From: Pseudomonadota bacterium | GTDB lineage: Bacteria; Pseudomonadota; Alphaproteobacteria; Rhizobiales; Devosiaceae | Length of the DNA stretch: 22,895 bases | Reading direction: 5' to 3' | NCBI GenBank assembly: GCA_023393475.1 | Contig: JAEWLC010000065.1 | Span: forward strand, 1-22,895 | Shown: one piece after another, positions 15,895 through 22,895 of the stretch | How positions within the stretch are numbered: position 1 is the first letter of the stretch | How the letters are laid out: every line of letters starts with the position of its first letter | The notes under the pieces: model-generated | What the model was told of the DNA's origin: nothing | Databases searched by the model: none | The model's input: the letters and a program-made list of their open reading frames with translations, nothing else | Program-made: the position numbers and the translations under genes

Positions 15895-16556
15895 TTCAGC
15901 GGCGAGGCCCGGTTGCTGCCCTTGGCCATCTCGAACTCGGCCATGGCGATCAGCGTTTCGGCGCGGGTCTCGAGCGTCGTCGCTTCGAGCAGCGCCTGCT
16001 TCTCGGCCGCGCCGTAGGGGGCAACCATGGCGCAGAAGTTGACGAGATCGGCGGTGCCGGTCTTTTCGATCTCGTCCCAGTCGAGGTCGAAGTTCCCGAA
16101 CTCGGCATATTCGCGCATCATCTTGAGGAAGCGCGGCCGGTCGACGGACTCCTCGCCGAACTCGCGTTCGAAATCGGAGGCATAGGGGGTGGTATCGACC
16201 ATGGCCCGGCGGAACGGGGTCATGGTCGGCATTTCCTTGATCAGCCGGAAGCGGCAGAGCCCTTCGAGGATGACGAAGTAGCGCTCGTTCTCGACTTCCT
16301 CGAACTGGACGATGCGCCCGACGGTGCCGATCGCCTCGAGCGGTGCCTTGCCCTCCGGGCTTTCGACCGACGTGTCGCGCGGCTGGATCAGGCCGATCAG
16401 GCGGTCGCCCTTCAGCGCGTGATCGACCATTTCGAGATAGCGCGGCTCGAAGATATTGAGCGGGCGGCGGGCATAGGGCAGCAGCAGCGCCCCGCTGAGC
16501 GGGAACACCGGGATGGATGCCGGCAGGTCAGCAGGAGAGTCCGGGCGCTTCAGCAC
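15891..16556 (-). CDS. LON N-terminal-like (peptidase substrate-binding domain) protein
   Basis: A 221-residue protein made only of the LON substrate-binding domain; ATPase and protease parts are absent, as is normal for this stand-alone family. Key stretches are IPVFPLSGALLLPYARRPLNIFEPRYLEM and IGTVGRIVQFEEVENERYFVILEGLCRF. The start is GTG with AGGAGG four bases upstream, and that site overlaps the stop of the thioredoxin gene. It may bind unfolded proteins or adapt substrates to a protease; this is inferred from the domain only. Confidence 0.93.
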   Translation of the reverse strand: MLKRPDSPADLPASIPVFPLSGALLLPYARRPLNIFEPRYLEMVDHALKGDRLIGLIQPRDTSVESPEGKAPLEAIGTVGRIVQFEEVENERYFVILEGLCRFRLIKEMPTMTPFRRAMVDTTPYASDFEREFGEESVDRPRFLKMMREYAEFGNFDLDWDEIEKTGTADLVNFCAMVAPYGAAEKQALLEATTLETRAETLIAMAEFEMAKGSNRASPLN

Positions 16557-16564
16557 GATGCCTC

Positions 16565-17512
16565 CTAGCTGAAGAGCAGCGCCGACAGCAGCCGGCGGCC
16601 CTTGAGCGTTGCAGGGTCCTTGGCGCCCCAGGCCTCGAACAGTTCGAGCAGCTTCTTGCGCGCGCCGTCGTCGTTCCAGGTCCTGTCGCGCTTCATCAGC
16701 GCGACGAGGGCCTCGGCCGCTTCGAGGCGCTTGCCGTCGGCATTGTACTTCACCGCGAGATCGAAGCGGGCCTGGTGGTTGTCGGGGTCGGCCTCGAGCG
16801 CCGCCGCGAGTTCGTCGGTCTCGCTGAGGTCGGCGGCTTCACCCAGAAGCTTCAGCGACTGGATCAACGACGTGTATTCGGCGCCCTTGCGCTCGGCTTC
16901 CGGCATGGTGTCGAGCACGGCCTCGGCCTGCTCGGGGTCCTCGGCGGCGAAGAACACCTTGGCCATGCCGAGGATGGCGGCGGGATGGTCGGGCTTCACC
17001 TGCAGCACGGAGCCGTAGATCTGGGCGGCCTGGTTCAGGTCGCCGGCCGCCAGCGCGGCATCGGCTGCCTCGACGGCGTTCTTGATCTCTTCCTCGATCG
17101 AGCCGGGGGCCGGCTGGCCTGCCGGGGCGCCGGCGATCACCTTGTCGGCAAAGCGGCGGACTTCGCTCTCGGGGATGGCGCCGAGGAAGGCATCGACGGG
17201 GCGGCCGCCGGCAAAGGCGAAGACGGCCGGGATCGACTGGATGCCGAGCTGACCGGCAACGCCCGGGTTCTCGTCGATATTGATCTTCACGAGGCGGATC
17301 TTGCCGGCTTTCTCGTTGATCACCTTCTCGAGGTTGGGTGTCAGCTGGCGACAGGGGCCGCACCAGGGCGCCCAGAAGTCGACCAGTACGGGCGCCTCGA
17401 GCGAGGCATCGATGACGTCGGCCTTGAAGGCCTGGTCGGTCGATTCCTTGATCAGCGCAGCCGGCGGCGCGGCTGCGGCAGAAGTGGCGGAAATGAAATC
17501 GTTTAGCGACAT
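16565..17512 (-). CDS. Thioredoxin-TPR co-chaperone (YbbN/CnoX-like)
   Basis: A 315-residue cytosolic protein. Residues about 20-130 are a thioredoxin fold with the active site WAPWCGPCR (Cys51, Cys54) and cis-proline in SIPAV (Pro95). The rest is helical TPR-like (AEYTSLIQSLK, EALVALMKRDRTWNDDGARK), matching the YbbN family, where it protects chaperonin clients during oxidative stress. Unlike E. coli YbbN, which has SxxC, this protein keeps CGPC and may be an active oxidoreductase. It leads the operon with LON-domain and Trm112 genes, which ties the set to protein quality control. Confidence 0.94.
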   Translation of the reverse strand: MSLNDFISATSAAAAPPAALIKESTDQAFKADVIDASLEAPVLVDFWAPWCGPCRQLTPNLEKVINEKAGKIRLVKINIDENPGVAGQLGIQSIPAVFAFAGGRPVDAFLGAIPESEVRRFADKVIAGAPAGQPAPGSIEEEIKNAVEAADAALAAGDLNQAAQIYGSVLQVKPDHPAAILGMAKVFFAAEDPEQAEAVLDTMPEAERKGAEYTSLIQSLKLLGEAADLSETDELAAALEADPDNHQARFDLAVKYNADGKRLEAAEALVALMKRDRTWNDDGARKKLLELFEAWGAKDPATLKGRRLLSALLFS

Positions 17513-17581
17513 CGTGCTATTGTCCCAGCGGATGGAGGCCTTGGGAAGCCCGCATCACCTTGAATTTCCTGTGCCCCGAAG

Positions 17582-17620
17582 GGTCTCGCGAGTGTGGTTT
17601 ACCACGCATTTCACGAGACC
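17582..17620. repeat. Cruciform-like inverted repeat before tRNA-Gly
   Basis: GGTCTCG (17582-17588) pairs with CGAGACC (17614-17620). Inside, GTGTGG (17592-17597) pairs with CCACGC (17602-17607) around TTTA, with one G/T pair. It lies 70 bases upstream of the divergent thioredoxin gene and 99 bases before the tRNA. It might be a regulatory palindrome, a transcript end or a repeat element. Confidence 0.45.
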
Positions 17621-17631
17621 AGAATTATGGG

Positions 17632-17660
17632 TTGCAAACCCGCTTTCGATTGGGCATATA
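17632..17660 (+). promoter_or_regulatory. Candidate promoter of tRNA-Gly
   Basis: TTGCAA and CATATA are separated by 17 bases, and the tRNA begins 58 bases after the -10 element. Both halves are good matches to a housekeeping promoter, and no gene occupies this stretch. Confidence 0.5.
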
Positions 17661-17718
17661 GGCGCCCGTCGACCCGATGCCAAGCGCTTAGCGCGGCGCA
17701 GCGGGGCCGGCATGGAGT

Positions 17719-17793
17719 GCGGGTGTAGCTCAGGGGTAGAGCATAACCTTGCCAAGGTTAGGGTCGAGGGTTCGAATCCCTTCGCCCGCTCCA
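17719..17793 (+). tRNA. tRNA-Gly(GCC)
   Basis: A full cloverleaf is readable. Acceptor GCGGGTG pairs with CGCCCGC, the D arm contains GCTCAGGGGTAGAGC, the anticodon stem TAACC/GGTTA encloses TTGCCAA with anticodon GCC, and the T arm is GAGGG-TTCGAAT-CCCTT. The 3' CCA is encoded. It reads GGC and GGT codons, the major glycine codons in this GC-rich genome. Confidence 0.97.
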
Positions 17794-17825
17794 TTATCCT
17801 CCCGACATTACTGGGATGCGACAGA

Positions 17826-17850
17826 GGCCGGACGATTGTCCGGCCTTTCG
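17826..17850 (+). terminator. Intrinsic terminator after tRNA-Gly
   Basis: A perfect 8-bp stem, GGCCGGAC with GTCCGGCC around GATT, is followed by TTTCG. It lies 33 bases after the tRNA and well before the next gene, so the tRNA is probably a single-gene transcript. Confidence 0.75.
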
Positions 17851-17931
17851 CATTTCTGGCCCATCGGCGCGGCGACGGGTTGCCTAGCGCTGCCGAGTCG
17901 GTTGAACTCCCGCAAAAATCGGGAGAAGCCA

Positions 17932-19557
17932 GTGGCACAGTTCGTAAATGAGCGCGACGCGATCGTCGTCGAGGCGGTGGACGGGCTCATCCGCACCTCC
18001 GGCGGGCGGCTGGCCCGGCTCGATGGCTATCCGCATATCAAGGTCGTGGTGCGCGCCGACTGGCAGCGCGACCGGGTGGCGCTGGTTTCGGGCGGCGGTT
18101 CCGGTCATGAGCCGAGCCATGCCGGGTTCGTCGGGCGCGGCATGCTCACCGCGGCCGTCTGCGGCGACATCTTCGCCTCGCCCTCGGTCGATGCGGTGCT
18201 GGCCGGCATTCTCGCCGTCACCGGCGACGCGGGCTGCCTGCTGATCGTCAAGAACTATACCGGCGACCGGCTCAATTTCGGCCTCGCCGCGGAACGGGCG
18301 CGGCTCCTCGGCAGGAAGGTGAGCATGGTGATCGTCGGCGACGACATCGCGCTGCCCGACCTGCCGCAGCCGCGCGGCCTCGCGGGTACGCTGTTCGTTC
18401 ACAAGATCGCCGGCGCCGTCGCGGAGCAGGGCGGCGACCTCGACGCGGTGACGCGGGCGGCCGAGGGGGTGATCGCAGACCTCCGCAGCATCGGCATGTC
18501 GCTCGATACCTGCACCGTGCCGGGTTCGGCGCGGGAGCAGCGCATTCCGGCGGGGAAGGCCGAGCTCGGGCTCGGCATCCATGGCGAGCCGGGCGTGGAG
18601 CAGGTCGATTTCAGCGGGGCGCGCGGTGCAGTCGCGGGTGTGGTCGGCAAGCTGGCGCCGGTGCTGGGGGCTGGGCCGAATGTGGCGCTGCTCAACAATC
18701 TCGGCGGCACCTCGGCACTCGAAATGTCGGTGCTCGCCAACGAACTGGCGGTCTCGGAGCTCGGACCGCAGCTCAGCCATATCGTCGGGCCGGCAGGCGC
18801 CATGACGGCGCTCGACATGCGCGGCTTCTCGGTGACGACGCTGCCCGCGACGGCAGACAACCTCGCGGCGCTGGCATTCCCGGTCGATGTCCCCGCCTGG
18901 CCCGGCCTGATGTCGGTCGGTCCGGTCGCGACGGTGGCCATGCCGCAGCTGGCACCGCCCGCCGTGGCGGTGGCGTCGGACAATCCGGCGGTGCGCCAGC
19001 TGCTGGTCACCGCCTGCGAGGCGCTGATCGCCGCTGCGCCTGATCTCAATGCGCTCGACGCCAAATCCGGCGACGGCGATACCGGTTCGACCCTGGCGCT
19101 TGCGGCCCGGGCGCTGCTTGGCGCTTCCGGCAGCCTGCCGTTCGACGATACGCCCGCCCTCCTCGCCGCCATCGGCCGCATGCTGGGCACGACCATGGGC
19201 GGCTCCTCCGGCATTCTCCTCGCCATCTATTTCTCAGCGGCGGCCGATGCTGCTTTGTCCGGCGCGAGTGTCGCCGCGGCGCTCCGGGCCGGCCTCAGCC
19301 GCATCCAGGAGGTTGGCGGCGCGCAACCGGGCGGGCGCACGATGATCGACGCGCTTGCCCCCGCCCTCGATGCGCTCGACAGCAACCTCGCCGCTGCGGC
19401 GGGCGCGGCGCGGAACGGGGCGGATCGCACGGCGATGATGAGCCGCGCCACCTCCGGCCGCGCGTCCTATGTCGGCGCGGCGCAACTGGTCGGGCACGTC
19501 GATCCGGGAGCCGAGGCGGTGGCGCGGGTGTTCGGCGCCCTCGCGGCGCAGGATTAG
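17932..19557 (+). CDS. dhaK: Dihydroxyacetone kinase, fused DhaK-DhaL, ATP-dependent
   Basis: A 541-residue single-chain kinase that phosphorylates dihydroxyacetone to DHAP with ATP. The K domain fills about residues 1-335: LVSGGGSGHEPSHAGFVGRG is the substrate loop and His217 in GLGIHGEPG is the residue that binds the ketone covalently. The L domain (about 350-541) has DAKSGDGDTGS, whose aspartates hold Mg-ADP, and TMGGSSGILL. The fusion and the lack of a DhaM gene nearby point to the Citrobacter-type ATP enzyme rather than the PTS-dependent form. The start is GTG with GGGAGA upstream; an earlier in-frame ATG lies inside the tRNA and is rejected. Some family members also use triose sugars or cyclise FAD. 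Confidence 0.94.
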   Translation: MAQFVNERDAIVVEAVDGLIRTSGGRLARLDGYPHIKVVVRADWQRDRVALVSGGGSGHEPSHAGFVGRGMLTAAVCGDIFASPSVDAVLAGILAVTGDAGCLLIVKNYTGDRLNFGLAAERARLLGRKVSMVIVGDDIALPDLPQPRGLAGTLFVHKIAGAVAEQGGDLDAVTRAAEGVIADLRSIGMSLDTCTVPGSAREQRIPAGKAELGLGIHGEPGVEQVDFSGARGAVAGVVGKLAPVLGAGPNVALLNNLGGTSALEMSVLANELAVSELGPQLSHIVGPAGAMTALDMRGFSVTTLPATADNLAALAFPVDVPAWPGLMSVGPVATVAMPQLAPPAVAVASDNPAVRQLLVTACEALIAAAPDLNALDAKSGDGDTGSTLALAARALLGASGSLPFDDTPALLAAIGRMLGTTMGGSSGILLAIYFSAAADAALSGASVAAALRAGLSRIQEVGGAQPGGRTMIDALAPALDALDSNLAAAAGAARNGADRTAMMSRATSGRASYVGAAQLVGHVDPGAEAVARVFGALAAQD

Positions 19558-19567
19558 CCGGAGCCGG

Positions 19568-20395
19568 TCAGCCGGAGCGGTTCGCGAGCAGGTAGCCGAG
19601 GATGGTGTAGTGCTCCACCTCTGAGCGCAGCAGCAGCGGGCCGGCGGGGCTGAGGCCGCCGATCGAGGTAGCGCCGGCCGCAGGCAGACGCTGGGCGTCG
19701 CCGGCGTCGAGCATGAGGACAGGCGCGGCCAGCGCCGCGAGCATCGCCCGGAGATCGTAGTTGCGGCCGCCGAAGACCCTGGTGTGCTCGGTTATGTCGT
19801 CGTCGTGGCTGAGCCGAAAGCCCGTGCCCTCAGGTCGTATCCGGTTGCCGATATCGGCGCCGTCGGGCAGCGCGCCGAATTCGAACGAACGTCGCAGGTG
19901 GGCGATGGCGGCGGCAGCGGTGGGAAAGCTCAGGCCGCGATCGGCCAGGGCCGCGGCAATGATGGGATCGGTGTCGACCGAATAGTCGAGCTTCAGGTCG
20001 ACGGCGATGAGGCTGCGTGGACTGGTGCGGGTCACCGACTGGGCGAGCAGCCCGATCAGCGCGCCCCAGCCGACGCCGAGGATGGCGGCGCCCTTGCCGT
20101 GCCCGGCTAGTACGGCGGCGCCAGCCTGCACCATGCGGCGCAGGGTGTAGTCGCCCGGCACGGCGAAATGCGCGCTGTCGCCCCGCCCGAACATGTCGGC
20201 GGCGATGACGGTCACCCCGTTGCCAGCGAGGAATTCGGCCAGGGGGTCGAAGTCCCTGGCATTGCCGACATAGCCGTGGAAGCAGACGATGCGGGCCCGC
20301 TCTGCTTGGGCCTCGAAGGCCCGCACATTCACGGCGGCGAGCGACTGGTCGAAATTGAGCAGCAACTGCTCGGTGGTCACGGTGAAGCCGCTCAT
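19568..20395 (-). CDS. Alpha/beta-hydrolase-fold protein with a degenerate nucleophile
   Basis: A 275-residue protein. CFHGYVGNARDFDPLAEFL (residues 38-56) is the oxyanion-loop region of an alpha/beta hydrolase and VIAADMFGRGDS fits strand 4. At the nucleophile elbow, where G-x-S-x-G is expected, the sequence is GVGWG (107-111), so the serine is glycine. His262 in VEHYT may be the remaining catalytic histidine and Asp230 or Asp233 the acid. It may be a non-hydrolytic binding protein, or a hydrolase using an unusual site. Its ATG overlaps the stop of the glycosyltransferase by four bases, so it belongs to the P450-glycosyltransferase operon. It has no signal peptide. Confidence 0.82.
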   Translation of the reverse strand: MSGFTVTTEQLLLNFDQSLAAVNVRAFEAQAERARIVCFHGYVGNARDFDPLAEFLAGNGVTVIAADMFGRGDSAHFAVPGDYTLRRMVQAGAAVLAGHGKGAAILGVGWGALIGLLAQSVTRTSPRSLIAVDLKLDYSVDTDPIIAAALADRGLSFPTAAAAIAHLRRSFEFGALPDGADIGNRIRPEGTGFRLSHDDDITEHTRVFGGRNYDLRAMLAALAAPVLMLDAGDAQRLPAAGATSIGGLSPAGPLLLRSEVEHYTILGYLLANRSG

Positions 20396-21579
20396 GCCGG
20401 CTGCCGCCGGGCGCGGATGCCATCGAAGAGCGCAATCAGCGCGGTGATGCGCGGCTCAGGGTCGTGGCGCTGGAAGCTCGCCCGGGCGAGGGCCGCGTGA
20501 TCGGCATGGAACTCGGCATCCTCGGTGAGCAGCCGGAGGGCCTCGACCCAGTCGATGGCGCTGAGCTTGGGCGGGATCAGCCAGTGGTTGTCGATCAGCG
20601 GCTTTGGTGGCGGGATCATGATGCCGGCCTCGCCGAGCACCTCGGGGATGCCGCCCCGGTCGGTGGCGACGACCGGGATGCCGAGCGACATGGCCTCGAT
20701 CGCGGTGCGCGCGCCGCTTTCATGCCAGAGCGAGGGCTGCAGCAGCACGCGGGTCCGGGCGAAGACCGCGCCGATGTCGCTCTGCAGGCCGACCCGCTCG
20801 ATATTGGCCATTCGCGAAAAGCCCATGCCGGTGCGCTGCTCGGCAATGGCCAGCGAGGCGCGGCTCTCGACGACGAGAAAGCGCAGGGCCGGGGCGACCT
20901 CGAGCGCCAGTTCGGCGATGCGGTAGAACAGCGTCACGCCCTTTTCGGCGGAAGGGTTGACGAAGAGCACATGGTCGTGCGGCGCGTTGTCGGGCAGCGC
21001 GGGGGGGGCGACGAACTTGCCGATGGCCACGCCCTCGAGCCCGAGCCGGTCGCGATAGAGGGAGCGGGTGGCCTCGGTGTCGAACACGACCTGGTCGATG
21101 CCGGCAAAGCTCGACAGGTTCTGGTAGGTGGGGTTGGCGAGATAGAAGACGGTCGAGATGCCTCGCGCGCGGGCCATCTCGACGAGGCTCCGCTCGAACA
21201 GGCCGGCGCCATAGCTAATGACGATGTCGGGTTCGAACTCGGCCAGCATGCGCCCGGCCTCGGCGAACAGGCGCTCCTCGTCGTTGCGGGTCTGCAGGGC
21301 GCGCACATTGCGGGCGAGCGGCACGATGAAGTGCTCGACCCCGCCTTCCTCATAGCGCCAGGGCTGGGTCAAAGGCGCGGCCGGGTCGAGCGGCGTGGCG
21401 CCGGCACGGCGGAGGTTTTCGACATTGTCGGTCGAGTCGGCGCGGTCGAACACCGACCCGGTGAGCGACCGGCAGGTGATGCCGCGCCGTTGCAGCAGCC
21501 GGAAGATGGTGCGGATGGAAATGGCGGCGCCGCTCGAGGGATCGATGAGGCAGTTGGCGGCGCTGAACAGGACCTTCAT
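20392..21579 (-). CDS. GT4-type glycosyltransferase (group 1)
   Basis: A 395-residue GT-B fold enzyme. FVNPSAEKG (206-214) starts the C-terminal nucleotide-sugar domain. The donor-binding E-x7-E pair is Glu287 and Glu295 in HESGARTAIEAMSLGIPVVATDRGGIPEVLG, and the N-terminal MKVLFSAANCLIDPSSGAA fits the acceptor domain. The family (including UDP-, GDP- and ADP-sugar users) retains anomeric configuration; donor and acceptor are unknown. It overlaps the P450 stop by one base and the hydrolase start by four, so all three are translationally coupled. No membrane helix is visible. Confidence 0.93.
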   Translation of the reverse strand: MKVLFSAANCLIDPSSGAAISIRTIFRLLQRRGITCRSLTGSVFDRADSTDNVENLRRAGATPLDPAAPLTQPWRYEEGGVEHFIVPLARNVRALQTRNDEERLFAEAGRMLAEFEPDIVISYGAGLFERSLVEMARARGISTVFYLANPTYQNLSSFAGIDQVVFDTEATRSLYRDRLGLEGVAIGKFVAPPALPDNAPHDHVLFVNPSAEKGVTLFYRIAELALEVAPALRFLVVESRASLAIAEQRTGMGFSRMANIERVGLQSDIGAVFARTRVLLQPSLWHESGARTAIEAMSLGIPVVATDRGGIPEVLGEAGIMIPPPKPLIDNHWLIPPKLSAIDWVEALRLLTEDAEFHADHAALARASFQRHDPEPRITALIALFDGIRARRQPA

Positions 21580-22856
21580 CAGCTCGCCTCGCGGACGAAC
21601 AGCCGCTGGCCGCCGAGGCGGCGCAGGCTGGCGATGAAATCGAACTGGATGCGCGACTGGTCGATGAGCCCGAATTCGAGCCGGCGGATCAGGATGGCGA
21701 GCGCGGTGGCCATCTCGATATTGGCGATGCGCGAGCCGGCGCAGGCACGACGGCCGCCGCCGAAGGGCATGGCCGTTCCCTGCGGTGGCTGCTGGGCGTA
21801 GCGGCTCAGGCGGATCTGGGCCGGCTCGGGGAAGCGGCGCGAATCGTGGTGCATGCCGACGACGGAGATCACCACCCGCCGGCCGGCCGGAATCTCGATG
21901 CCATCGACCTGATCGTCGGCCAGTGCGATCCGGCCCAGCATCGGCACAGGCGGAAAGATGCGCAGCACCTCGTTCTGGAATTGATCCAGTTCGGGCACGG
22001 CTTCAAGCTGCGCCAGCGTCGGCGTGCCGTCGCCCATGGCCTGCCTGAGCTTCGTTCGCAGGCTATGTTGCAGCTGCGGGGCGGTGGCGAGCAGGAACGC
22101 GGCCCAGCCGAGCGCCGCTGCAGTCGTGTCGAAGCCGGCGAACAGCAGCGACGAGATTTCGGCCACCGGATCGGCGCCATCGGCCTCGCCCGCCTCGATA
22201 TCGCGGATCAGCTGCGAGCGGTCGGGGCTGGCGATGGCATTGCGTATGGCGGCGGCGATGCGGTCGCGGGCTGCCTGGTCGGCGGCCCGTTCGGTTTCGG
22301 TCTCTGGCGCGAGGCTGCCACCGATGTTCCAGGTGCGGCGGGCCCCCTGGCGCAGCACGTCGTGGAAGTCCTCGATCACATGGTCGACGTCGACGCCGTG
22401 ATTGCCGAAGGCTACTTCGGAGATCACGCGGGCCGTGGCCCGGTTGAACACAGGGTCGACAATGACGGTGCCGTCGGCATCGCGCCCCGACAGCAGTTCC
22501 GACGCGGCGCGTTCGAAGGCCGCGGCCGTCGCGCCGGTGACTTCCAGCGGACGCGCTGCAGCGATGTGCGGTTGCGACAGGCCCTGCAGGTAGTGCCAGC
22601 GCTCGCCGTCGGCGGTCATCCGACTGTCGCCGAAGAGCCCGGCGAAGCCGCCGAAATTCTTGCGATAGGCGGCCCCCTGCTCGCGCAACACATGCCGCAC
22701 CTGCCCGGCATCCTGCAGCAGCAGGAGGCGTTCGGCGCCGATCTGCAGGCCGAACGGCTGGCCGGGCGCGCGCTTGGCGATCTCGTAGAGGGCGCCGACG
22801 GTATTGTCCCGCCACGGCTGCGCCAGCGGGCCGCTATTGAGGTCGAGAACGTGCAT
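21579..22856 (-). CDS. Cytochrome P450
   Basis: A 425-residue soluble P450. The I-helix AGFDTT (240-245) supplies the oxygen-activating threonine, NEVLR contains the K-helix ExxR (Glu296, Arg299), and FGGGRRACAG (365-374) is the heme loop with Cys372 as ligand. The motif set and length fit a bacterial class needing a separate redox partner; no ferredoxin or reductase lies in the window. The start is taken at the ATG at 22856; no strong Shine-Dalgarno is visible and a nearby upstream gene may overlap beyond the right edge. It heads the visible part of the coupled P450 - glycosyltransferase - hydrolase-fold operon. Substrate unknown. Confidence 0.94.
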   Translation of the reverse strand: MHVLDLNSGPLAQPWRDNTVGALYEIAKRAPGQPFGLQIGAERLLLLQDAGQVRHVLREQGAAYRKNFGGFAGLFGDSRMTADGERWHYLQGLSQPHIAAARPLEVTGATAAAFERAASELLSGRDADGTVIVDPVFNRATARVISEVAFGNHGVDVDHVIEDFHDVLRQGARRTWNIGGSLAPETETERAADQAARDRIAAAIRNAIASPDRSQLIRDIEAGEADGADPVAEISSLLFAGFDTTAAALGWAAFLLATAPQLQHSLRTKLRQAMGDGTPTLAQLEAVPELDQFQNEVLRIFPPVPMLGRIALADDQVDGIEIPAGRRVVISVVGMHHDSRRFPEPAQIRLSRYAQQPPQGTAMPFGGGRRACAGSRIANIEMATALAILIRRLEFGLIDQSRIQFDFIASLRRLGGQRLFVREAS

Positions 22857-22895
22857 GCCATCCAGCCGAACGAGAACGGCCGCATCCGTTGGATG

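Noticed and set aside
17719..17793. tRNA-Gly as an integration site for an island containing the downstream genes.
   Set aside because: No integrase and no repeated copy of the tRNA 3' end was found in the window, and base use does not change after the tRNA.
17749..17931. N-terminal extension of dihydroxyacetone kinase beginning inside tRNA-Gly.
   Set aside because: It runs through the tRNA and its terminator and does not look like the kinase family; the GTG at 17932 with GGGAGA gives the normal N-terminus.

Overview
The window is a GC-rich chromosomal segment from an alphaproteobacterium, most likely a member of the Hyphomicrobiales (a Devosia-like organism is my inference, not proven). The reasons are the very strong G/C third-position bias, the thioredoxin/YbbN - LON-domain - Trm112 gene order, glnK-amtB behind a sigma-54-type promoter, a DUF1127 protein, and a textbook EcfG (general stress response) promoter motif. 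No integrase, transposase, CRISPR array or phage gene is visible. The region looks like ordinary chromosome, with some accessory metabolism at the right end.

Left part (1-5750): the 3' end of an unidentified gene is followed by two secreted small proteins, a pentapeptide-repeat protein and a staphylococcal-nuclease-fold protein, whose stop and start codons overlap. A palindromic dispersed-repeat unit follows. Next come leuD, a Rid-family protein overlapping a GNAT acetyltransferase, a convergent PLP aminotransferase, and leuB. LeuD and LeuB are consecutive-pathway enzymes of leucine synthesis; here they are separated by about 2.2 kb of other genes and leuC is absent.

Middle (5750-11250): a hairpin, a DUF1127 protein and a homocysteine S-methyltransferase on the minus strand lie divergent to a TetR regulator, which is convergent with a luciferase-like flavin oxidoreductase. 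A large ABC exporter follows. Its 5' leader carries a 17-codon ORF with a strong Shine-Dalgarno, a 7-bp hairpin and a U-tailed terminator hairpin, the layout of a ribosome-dependent attenuator. Upstream of that leader, a 32-residue single-helix membrane protein sits directly behind a GGAAC-N17-CGTT EcfG promoter. Neither small ORF would be kept by a standard length cut-off.

Right part (11250-22895): amtB and glnK form a nitrogen-regulated minus-strand operon ending in two strong hairpins. Rightward genes encode a UbiH-type FAD hydroxylase and a GNAT protein. They meet the minus-strand operon YbbN-like thioredoxin / LON-domain protein / Trm112 protein. After a cruciform-like inverted repeat come tRNA-Gly(GCC), its terminator and a fused ATP-dependent dihydroxyacetone kinase. 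The last 3.3 kb is a translationally coupled minus-strand operon: cytochrome P450, GT4-type glycosyltransferase, and an alpha/beta-hydrolase-fold protein without the nucleophilic serine. The first two overlap by one base and the last two by four. It looks like a small tailoring pathway and continues past the right edge.

All calls come from reading the sequence; no database search was made.
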